This document shows, piece by piece, positions 54,501 to 61,701 of a stretch of 64,000 nt of DNA (position 1 is its first letter; every line of letters starts with the position of its first letter). The stretch spans positions 62,001-126,000 of the forward strand of contig NZ_JAGSYC010000023.1 in assembly GCF_025685545.1 (NCBI RefSeq). The letters run 5' to 3'. A model generated the notes under the pieces. It saw nothing but the letters and a program-made list of their open reading frames with translations. It was not told where the DNA came from and searched no databases. A program made the translations under genes and the position numbers. This DNA comes from Granulicella paludicola (GTDB lineage: Bacteria > Acidobacteriota > Terriglobia > Terriglobales > Acidobacteriaceae).

Positions 54501-54623
54501 GGCAGGTCTGGGTGTGCGCGAGAGTTCTTGCTCGAGATCCTTGACGCGGGTGCTCAGACGGCTGACGCGGATAGATACCCAGACGAACGCAACGACGAGT
54601 ACGAACAGCAGAAAGTCTTCCAT
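51513..54623 (-). CDS. DUF2339 polytopic membrane protein
   Basis: About 1036 residues from the ATG at 54623. It opens with one hydrophobic helix and a coiled stretch (RVSRLSTRVKDLEQELS), then a long Pro/Ala-rich linker. Residues from about 140 on carry more than twenty membrane helices. The family signature is seen in LEARLGQNWLNKLGITALVI and GIFLERKPAYKLFARVLIGG. Function is unknown; the family is widespread in environmental bacteria and often adjoins proteases. Here an M48 protease follows 8 bases downstream. Confidence 0.92.
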   Translation of the reverse strand: MEDFLLFVLVVAFVWVSIRVSRLSTRVKDLEQELSRTPRPAAQRTAAFPPPPPIAHSAQPAAAHIASPAASPYKPAFIPPAPTPPPAAAPLRTATPSEQPSAAAPSPEVESPRRPAPPPPTFNTPVSPKPHLSLEARLGQNWLNKLGITALVIGLALGLGKLIVNIGPAGKDAIGFALAIGILGLGIFLERKPAYKLFARVLIGGGWALTFFLSYALYNVTLLQVLHSETLDLVLMFAVAAAMVAHSLRYHSQVVTTFAFLLAFITVGLSNVTLFSLVAGALLTAALAFIVYRERWYALGLAGLIGVYTNHFLWLHRVLPGGGIAYLHQYGHPFSDFLPSTLLLLAYWLIFRLIYVLRPPQNDASHDANHTLATLAALLNSAGLLGLMKYQSSHPEWAFYGLIAIGLAELALALVARGSLMSDAEAQPNRIAFITLSTLASVLLLAAIPFKFHGSSWILFWFLEAEAFFLTGIRIPEVVFRRLGFATSLLASLAVIAVSSVLLIDSAAAATFIGHKVVVLFAAALLVWFNAEFTTRRWSTSHNVLDLRALHLSGYLAPILAALGLAFLLHPNSAWLGIAWMLLALALSFTADRLRSTHLATQADLLALAAIVRSCAVNLFLNTEHTHGFSTRLLTVGILAALLYLSMRRKAASYLLTTNAIAPAYTWIAGALAALLCWYQLEPVSVAVAWGIFGLVLFELGILFRRSYLRHQSYVLLLAAFIRIFFANMQVPDTSGDLSPSLYTVLPLIAAFAYLYERTQSLASANSLSFQPDGSVADSPTVRHSTLDLYAGTLFSWCALIAAGTLLYFELRPGWILLAWTLLSIAVLALAAILKRTIFIAQSLLTLLFVTGRGIAYHLFYPAPLATTFITSRLFTIGLTSALLLLALPIAFYLRNHFTTLLTSRPEAAGRGGKIPAFGTVSSLSTILHHPEQPFFFAPLLLLTLLLYVHFTGGAITIAWVALGVLTFLFALAVKERSYRLCGLALLLLGVAKVLLWDVWHVPANERYLTLIIMGAALLLVSFLYSRYRETLLKLL

Positions 54624-54968
54624 GGCTTTGCGAAGAGTATTCCATAGAAACAGAGTAAGGGAGCAGTGAGTATCAGATTCCATGCTGAACTGGCAGCGCT
54701 GATCCCGCTCTTTTACAGGACAAGATCAACGATGAGGAGATGTGTCTGCTCCAGATTCACAGGGCATACTGCGGGTGTCTGCTGCGGGTGTTCGAACAAG
54801 AGCAACGATCTCAAGCCACGAGGATGACAGGCGGATTAGCTGACGGAATTTCGGCTGCCGGGGAGCGATCCGCAGGCTCTGTCATCTGGTGACAGGCCGA
54901 TACGCCCAGCGCAATGCCTTCTACCCCTTCGTTGGATCTCTAGCCATGTGATGGGCACGTCTCATCAG

Positions 54969-56324
54969 CTAACGAAGCATCTCGTTCAACGGCGGTAACT
55001 CAGCCTCGGGAAGCTGAATCCCTAGTATTTTCGCAATCGTGGGCGCCACCCGCAAATTCGAGATTGCATCCATTTTGACGCCGGGGCGAATAGCAGCTCC
55101 CGAGGCCACAAATAAAGCTTGCATGTCTGAGTTTGAATTCAGGTAACCGTGCGCTCCTTTCGGTGGATGCGTCGTTATTAGCTCCCCGTCTACGTTGTCG
55201 CCGAATGCGAAATCCGGCTTGGCTGTCAGGTACAGCTGAGGTGCCTGATCCGTATCTCTTTCGGAAGGCATGCCAATCGAGCGCGCTTCTTCGTTCGTGT
55301 AGGCATGTTGGATACCTTCGACTCTCTCAAAATATGACTTGAGCTTCGGAACGAGTGCTGCGCGTTGCTTTTCATTACGAATGAACAACTCCGCCGCGCC
55401 ACCTTCGGCCTTGACCCAGACGTCTCCGAAGTATGCGCTGTTGCTCTTGCGCAGCAGTCCCATCTTTACGAGGGCTGCGTTCGGGCTGATCGTGTGCGTG
55501 TACGTCGAGAAACCATGATCGGACAGGACAAAGAAGGTGGTGCGATCGAGCGCTCCCGTCTCACGTACGGCATCCACTACTCGTTCCAGGCAGTGATCGG
55601 CATACGCGTACGCAGCGTATGCAGCTGGCGTCAGGGGCGCGTATGCGTGCTGAATGGAATCAGTCTCCAGCAGATGAAGAAGAAGCAGATCTGGCGTGTG
55701 GTGCTCGATCATATCCACGGCCGCGTCCGTCCATACCTGATCGCGCCAGGCGGGACTGCTCTTTTCGCCAAACTCCAAGACCTCTTCGCGAGTCACCATC
55801 CCACTCGTGATCAGTTCGCGCGCGATCGGGCTATCCGCATTCGGCTTCTCACCAAACTGCCAGTTGACGCCTTTCGCGCCATAGATGGCTACCCAGTCCA
55901 CCTGCCCTGTGGTCAAACCCTTAGCAGCGGCAGCTTCATAGAGTGTCTCTGCGTGGACCAGCTTTGACTTATCCGTCCAGGGTTCAATCGTCGGCTGACC
56001 TTGATCGTCCGGAAATGTAATCAGACCATTGGCGACTACGTGGTGCTTGCTGGCATCCACTCCTGTAATCAAGGTCGTGTGATTCGGCCAGGTCACGGTG
56101 GGATTGATCGGCTGCATGCCGCTTGCCACCGTACCTTTCGCAATTAGAGCCCGCAGCGTCGGCATGGGGAGGCGCGGGTCGAGAAGAGCTCGTGCAGGAA
56201 AACCATCCAACGTGATCACAATGACGACGGACTTCTGCGCGTCAGGCTTTGACACTTTCTGAGACATGCTTGCAGCGCTGGTGACCAAAGCTAAAGCGAA
56301 AAGACACAATCCTTTTTTCAACAC
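54969..56324 (-). CDS. Exported type I phosphodiesterase / nucleotide pyrophosphatase family
   Basis: 451 residues, probably from a GTG at 56324. A signal peptide is present (CLFALALVTSAASMSQ). Metal and nucleophile motifs: VITLDGFPARAL (Asp), NPTVTWPNHTTLITG (Thr nucleophile), LETDSIQHAYAP (Asp/His), LSDHGFSTYTHT (Asp-His) and a final His in ELITTHPPKGAHGYL. Relatives cleave phosphodiester or pyrophosphate bonds outside the cytoplasm. It lies 104 bases after a TonB-dependent receptor on the same strand, suggesting uptake of its product or substrate. Confidence 0.9.
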   Translation of the reverse strand: MLKKGLCLFALALVTSAASMSQKVSKPDAQKSVVIVITLDGFPARALLDPRLPMPTLRALIAKGTVASGMQPINPTVTWPNHTTLITGVDASKHHVVANGLITFPDDQGQPTIEPWTDKSKLVHAETLYEAAAAKGLTTGQVDWVAIYGAKGVNWQFGEKPNADSPIARELITSGMVTREEVLEFGEKSSPAWRDQVWTDAAVDMIEHHTPDLLLLHLLETDSIQHAYAPLTPAAYAAYAYADHCLERVVDAVRETGALDRTTFFVLSDHGFSTYTHTISPNAALVKMGLLRKSNSAYFGDVWVKAEGGAAELFIRNEKQRAALVPKLKSYFERVEGIQHAYTNEEARSIGMPSERDTDQAPQLYLTAKPDFAFGDNVDGELITTHPPKGAHGYLNSNSDMQALFVASGAAIRPGVKMDAISNLRVAPTIAKILGIQLPEAELPPLNEMLR

Positions 56325-56428
56325 TGCTCATTTCTGCGGCTCACCCTCATGCAACCTCCTGCCGCGATGGATATTTGATGGAGGAATTGAGGAGCCACCT
56401 CTTGGCAGCTCCTCGCCAAGATGCAGTT

Positions 56429-59400
56429 TTAGAAGAGGAGCTTCAATCCGAACTGGACCTGCCTGGGTGTGTTGGCCTGGGAAGTGATCTGCCCGAAAGC
56501 CGTATCCGTTACACCCGTGTCCGGATTGCCGAACTGCACATGGTTGAACACATTGAACGTCTCTGCACGGAACTGCACCTTGAGTCTCCAGACCGGACTG
56601 AACTCTTTGAATAGCGAGAGGTCTGTACTGTCCAAACCGGGACCACGAAGGTTGTCATAATAAGCCGGACCATTGCCCAGCGTGAAGGGTGCGGGCTGGC
56701 TGAAGACTGCCGTGTTGAAGTACTTCTTCAGCCTTTGATGGATATCACCGTGCAGGGTGGCGTTCTGACCTGTGGTGTTCGCGAAGAGAGTTTGGAAGTC
56801 GAAGTTGGAAAGCGTATTGCTCGCAGATATCTGCAGAGGCGTTCCTCCCTGCACGGTTGTGATGCCGTTGACCTGCCATCCTCCCAGTACAGCGTCTTCG
56901 GCCCTGGAGATATGGCTACCGAACATGCGTCCTCGTCCAAAAGGAAGATTGTAGATATAGCTCACAATGAAGCGCTGGTGGATGTCATACGAGGCGACAG
57001 CGTAATCCTTCAGCGGATCGAAGCTGTCTTGGTGGTTGGTTCCGTTGTCATAGATCTTTCCGAGCACATAGGAAGCCTGCACCTGTAACCCTGCGGCAAA
57101 GCGCTTGTTGAGGCGAAGCTGCAACGCGTCGTATTGATTGTCGCCGCCTGAAAGAAACAGTGGGAGCATGCTTGTGTATTGCGGATAACGAGTAAGCAGT
57201 TGCGCACGAGTCGTTTGCGGTCCCGTGAGAGCGGCTCCGTTGGTAATCGCACCGTAGAAGGGGTTTGCGACGGACGCTTGAAGTTGTGACCCCAGCGCGA
57301 GATCAGCAACCGGCAGCTGATCAAAGTCGATGCCACCTTCCCTACTCTGTTGTTGTTTGCGACCACGATCTCCGACATAGGCGACATCGACAGTCGTGTC
57401 GTACGGAAGAGCCTGCTGGATATCGAGGTTGTATTGGATGACATACGGTGTCGGCGTGTTCTGCAATACGCCTTCGATCTGTCCGCCAATACCGGTCAAG
57501 AGACCATTCGCGGCTCCCGGTGGCGGTTGGAAGCCCTGAGGAATCGGATTATCCAACAAGGTGCCGTTGGGGGTGATGCCGTTATTATTCGTCGTGCTAA
57601 CCCAGTTGGTCTGTACGCGGAAGCCGTAGGGTCCTACCGTTCCAGCCGCTGCCTGCGCTGAAGGACCGTACACGATCGCTCCGCCACCATGGATGACCGT
57701 GTTCTTGATGGGCTCATAGGAGAATCCGACACGCGGGGCGAGGTTGTTTGCATCCATGTGGTACTGATGACGGCTGTTGCCATTCACACCGACAAAGACC
57801 AGCCCCCTTGAAGACCGGGAACGTAGCTTGCCAGGGGCGATGCAATTGTTGGATTGAAATAATTCATCCGGTTGAAGCGATCAGTGCGTGGCGTGTCAAT
57901 GTCATACCGAAGACCGAGATTCAACGTCAGCTTTGGGTTCACGCGCCAGTCGTCCTGACCGTACCCTGCAAGGTAGTAGCTCTGCGAGGCGTCATCCTTA
58001 TACTCCTGGATCACGTCGCCCGTGCCGATGCCAAGCAGAAACGTTGCGAGTCCGTTACCTGATGTTGAATTGGCAATATTGGGAAGCTGAGTAAAATTCG
58101 TTCCAAAGCTGAAGTTGCCCGCACTGTCCGCGCTCTCATGATCGTTCACGCGAATCAACCGGCCATCAAATCCCACTTTGACCGAATGGGGGCCATGTAC
58201 CCACGTGAGAGAGGAGACAAGGCTGTAGGTCATGAAGGCATTGTGGCGATTGCCATTATTTCCGAGTCCCGTATAGCCCGCCGGCGACAACACCGGGAAT
58301 AGCGGAGTGCTGGTTGCCGCGTCAATATTCGAAGGCAGACCCAGCGTTGAGTCCTGAAACCCAAGGCTGTTGTTCAGATAGTTGTAGAGTGTGCGCGCAA
58401 AGCCGATGCGAGCGTCGTAGATCATGTTCGCCTTCGGAAAAGCCGTGTATCCAATCGTCACACCACGCGAGAAATCCTGACCATCGATCAGACCTTCTGC
58501 GACGGCGTCTGCTGCCGGCCAAAGAGCTTCGGGATAGGACTCATAGAATCGATTCGAGTAACGAGCGAAAACTTTCTGCCTCTCGCTAATCGTGTGATCG
58601 ACGCGAACGTCCCACGCTGTCGTCTGTGTTGGCTCGCCTCCATTCGCAAAATAGTTATTGGTCGCTCCTGCACCCGGCACGTTTGGTAATGGGTAGTACG
58701 AGATCGCCTTCAGAGCAACAGCATTCAGTGGGATATTGATCTTTCCACCTGCAAAGAGGGAGCGGGTGTAGCCGCTGGTGCATGGGTTCTGTCCCGCGAC
58801 AATGCAGGTAGTGGTGAACGGGTTATATATCTGTATGGGTTGGCCGTTGGGTGCCAGGGTCTGAGAAAAGTCACCAGTGCGTTGCAGGGCTGTCGGCACC
58901 GTGGAATACCCTTCATTCTCCTGATTGGCGCGCAGCAACTCCGTCGAAACCATGAAGAAGGTTTTGTTCTTATAAATGGGTCCGCTCAACTCGCCACCGT
59001 ATTGGTTGCGATGGAAGAGCGGTAATGGAACCTTGTTAAGGTTGGAGAAATAGCTGTTTGAATCCAAAGCCGAGTTGCGGATGAACTCAAAAAGCGAACC
59101 ATGAAACTGGTTTGCTCCAGACTTGAAGACGACATTAATGATGCCGTCAAGAGACCGGCCATATTCTGCAGGATAGTTCTGCTCAAATACATGAAACTCG
59201 CCGATCGCGTCGATGGAAGGAAAGACGCCGATACCCGCATTCCCATTGACCGTAGGAAAACCTGCCGGCGTTCCATCGACGATGGTGTCGTGGTAACCCT
59301 GGCGCCCACCGCTGAGCGAAAAACTATTTGAGTTGTAGTCATCACCGACCGAGCCGGAGAAACCCGGGATTAGTTCCAGTAGTGCAAACGGATTACGAGC

Positions 59401-59871
59401 ATTGAGCGGCAGGTCACGAAGGGACTGGCCGTTGACCTCATCGCTGATGACCGAAGTCACTGTATCCAGTCCCGAGACGTCCGCATTGACGCTGATTGTT
59501 TGAGAGACCTGGCCTAGCGCAAGACTGACATCCTGGGTTGCATGCTGGTTCAGTTCAAGCCGGATACCGGTCTGGTCATAGCCCCGAAAGCCTGATGCCT
59601 CGATGTGAAGTGAATAGGTTCCGGGTGCAAGGTTCAGAAGCGAATACTCACCTTTGCCGTTGGCCTGCTGGGTGGTTCGCGCGTTAGTGCCTACATCCGT
59701 AGCAGAGACAGTCGCCCCCGGCACCATGGCGCCAGCGCTGTCTCTAACGATACCGACGAGGCTTGCGCCCGTCTCCTGTCCAAAGCTTGCATGAGCGAAT
59801 ATCGCTACGAAGAGCACGCTCAGAATTCGTAGTCGAACTGAATCGAGGTATTTCATATTTGTAGCCTCCAC
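56429..59871 (-). pseudogene. Oar-like TonB-dependent receptor, interrupted by a frameshift
   Basis: Two abutting reading frames on the minus strand (57784-59871 and 56429-57787) together give one receptor of about 1150 residues. The first half has a signal peptide, a carboxypeptidase-regulatory domain (GIVRDSAGAMVPGATVSATD) and a plug (NARNPFALLELIPGFSG). The second half is the barrel end, closing in VQFGLKLLF. At 57803-57807 (five C on the plus strand) one missing base breaks the frame; adding it restores the usual family reading LQGG-LVFVGVNGNSRHQYH. So it is a mutation, a homopolymer sequencing error or a programmed shift. GGAGG precedes the ATG at 59871. Confidence 0.88.
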
Positions 59872-59962
59872 TAGCCAAAAGCGATCAGCGAATCGAAAAA
59901 CTCGTGCCTGAAGTCATCTCCAGACGCCATCGCGAACGTAGTCGATGTGTCGAAGTAAAGTT

Positions 59963-59986
59963 CAGTGATTTCTCCGAGATTTACTG
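59963..59986. promoter_or_regulatory. Imperfect inverted repeat between receptor and regulator
   Basis: CAGTGATTTCTCCGAGATTTACTG, with a perfect central TCTCCGAGA. It lies in the divergent region upstream of the receptor and may be a control site. Confidence 0.35.
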
Positions 59987-60067
59987 TCGTTGCAAGCTTC
60001 CTGCAGAAAAGAAACAGTACTCGCCGATCCGAGAGCTCAAGGTTTTGGGGGGTGAAGCGGAGGTGAT

Positions 60068-60098
60068 TTACAGATCTGTAACCGCAGCTCCGTTACAG
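60068..60098. promoter_or_regulatory. Palindromic operator candidate TTACAGATCTGTAA plus half-site
   Basis: A perfect 14-bp palindrome at 60068-60081 and a further half-site TTACAG at 60093-60098, 25 bases on. Located 23-53 bases before the regulator ATG at 60121. The arrangement fits a dimeric DNA-binding protein controlling this gene and perhaps the divergent receptor. Confidence 0.55.
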
Positions 60099-60120
60099 TG
60101 AAGCAACAAGGCGACAGGCA

Positions 60121-61548
60121 ATGAATACGGGGTTCCCATCAGAGGCGCTCGAACAGAAAGAAAACATGAGCGCATTGTGGGCGAGCGACCCACGCTATCA
60201 GCTAGCGCAGCGGATCCTTGCAACCCCTGATTTCGTTCGCTCGCCGCAACTCGCCAAATTCCTTCTCTATATCTGCACCATCGCTTTTGAAGAAAATAGG
60301 CAACCACTCACTGAGCAACATATCGGGGTGACGGTCTTCGGACGAGAACCCGGTTACGACTCCGCGGCAGACACAATCGTTCGCTCTCACGCGCTTCGTC
60401 TAAGGCGTCGCCTTGAACAGTACTTTCAGAAAGCGGGTCGGCACGAAGTCCTGCACCTCACCATTCCAAAGGGTAGCTACACTCCTCTGTTTGTTCCGGC
60501 ACCGCCTTCGAACAGTCCCGATGCGCAATCATCAGAACGAGGCCTCACGGAAACGGAGTTTCAAAGAGGCGATCTCGAAGCCGTGCCGCTAACCCCATCC
60601 ATCTCTGACCAGCCAGTGGCGGAAGCTCTCCGCCCAACTGCTTCCATCGCTCCATGGGTCGGGGTGCCGAACGGAAGCAGAAAAAGCCTCTCGCTCGTTT
60701 GGCGATATAGAGTAATCACTGGTTTCCTCGTTGCATTTTCGTTTGTGGTGACTATTGTCTTTGCTCTCCACCTAAGAACACACCTGCGACAGAGCCGGCG
60801 GCATATCCTTTGGGGCAGACTCTTCAATGAAGATCAGCCGACGCAGATTGTTCTTGGCGATTCGGGGTTGGTCCTCTTCCATGCGGTCACGAAGCAATAT
60901 GTAAGCCTGCACGACTACTTGAGCAACGACTACAGCAAGCAGATGCCCTACGTTCAGCACACCGATCCTGAATTTGCTGACTTCCTTCGGCATCGCAGAT
61001 ACACGTCGATGGTGGACGCACTGACACTGGCGCATCTCGTTCGTCTACCTGAAGCGGCCCCGGAGCGCACGCTAGTGCACTATGCGCGCGACATGCACAT
61101 CGAGGATTTTAGTAGTGATAATTTGATCTTGATTGGAGCGGAGGAAGCTGTTCCGTGGGTCGAGCTCTTTGAGAATCACATGAACTTTGTCTTTAGCATC
61201 GATCATCCAGACCGGCATTCGTCGTTTATCAATCGCCGTCCTTTACCTGGAGAACTCGGAGAATACAGTCCAGACTCTGACGGGAAGAAAGGGAAAGCTT
61301 ACGGCGTCATCGCGTTCCTACCAAACCTCGGTACATCAGGCAATGTACTCATCCTCGAAGGCCTCTCCATGGTAGGTACCGAAGCAACCACCGATCTGGC
61401 GATGGATGATAAGAGGCTGCTTCCTTTACTCAACAGCATGCGAAGAAAGGATGGATCGTTACCTCACTTCGAGATGCTGTTGGAGAGTGACTCTCTCGGC
61501 GATGGCCCCGGACCTGCACGCGTGGTCGCGATCCATCTGCACGACTGA
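60121..61548 (+). CDS. Transmembrane regulator-like protein with N-terminal DNA-binding-type domain
   Basis: 475 residues. The cytoplasmic N-terminus (about 23-126) contains RILATPDFVRSPQLAKFLLY, REPGYDSAADTIVRSHALRL and RRRLEQYF, and ends in LHLTIPKGSYTPLF. This looks like a winged-helix type domain, as in CadC/ToxR-like proteins. A linker of about 70 residues is followed by one membrane helix (196-218). The C-terminal 255 residues would be periplasmic, including LGDSGLVLFHAVTKQYVSLH. It is divergent from a TonB-dependent receptor and a phosphodiesterase. Role as a one-component sensor is inferred; the family is not named. Confidence 0.75.
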   Translation: MNTGFPSEALEQKENMSALWASDPRYQLAQRILATPDFVRSPQLAKFLLYICTIAFEENRQPLTEQHIGVTVFGREPGYDSAADTIVRSHALRLRRRLEQYFQKAGRHEVLHLTIPKGSYTPLFVPAPPSNSPDAQSSERGLTETEFQRGDLEAVPLTPSISDQPVAEALRPTASIAPWVGVPNGSRKSLSLVWRYRVITGFLVAFSFVVTIVFALHLRTHLRQSRRHILWGRLFNEDQPTQIVLGDSGLVLFHAVTKQYVSLHDYLSNDYSKQMPYVQHTDPEFADFLRHRRYTSMVDALTLAHLVRLPEAAPERTLVHYARDMHIEDFSSDNLILIGAEEAVPWVELFENHMNFVFSIDHPDRHSSFINRRPLPGELGEYSPDSDGKKGKAYGVIAFLPNLGTSGNVLILEGLSMVGTEATTDLAMDDKRLLPLLNSMRRKDGSLPHFEMLLESDSLGDGPGPARVVAIHLHD

Positions 61549-61652
61549 AAGTCGGTTCGCCTAATTCCTGCCATAAATTTCCAGAAAGGCATCCACAGCG
61601 GATTCGGCTACAGCTTCCATCTGGCTTCGCATCGCGATCGCCGCCTGCCCGA

Positions 61653-61686
61653 GGGCCCGAGCTGATGTAGCCCGGGCCCCTTTTTT
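61653..61686 (+). terminator. Terminator after regulator-like gene
   Basis: GGGCCCG / CGGGCCC around a 13-base loop, then C and six T. Confidence 0.85.
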
Positions 61687-61701
61687 CTAGAGCGGACAGC
61701 C

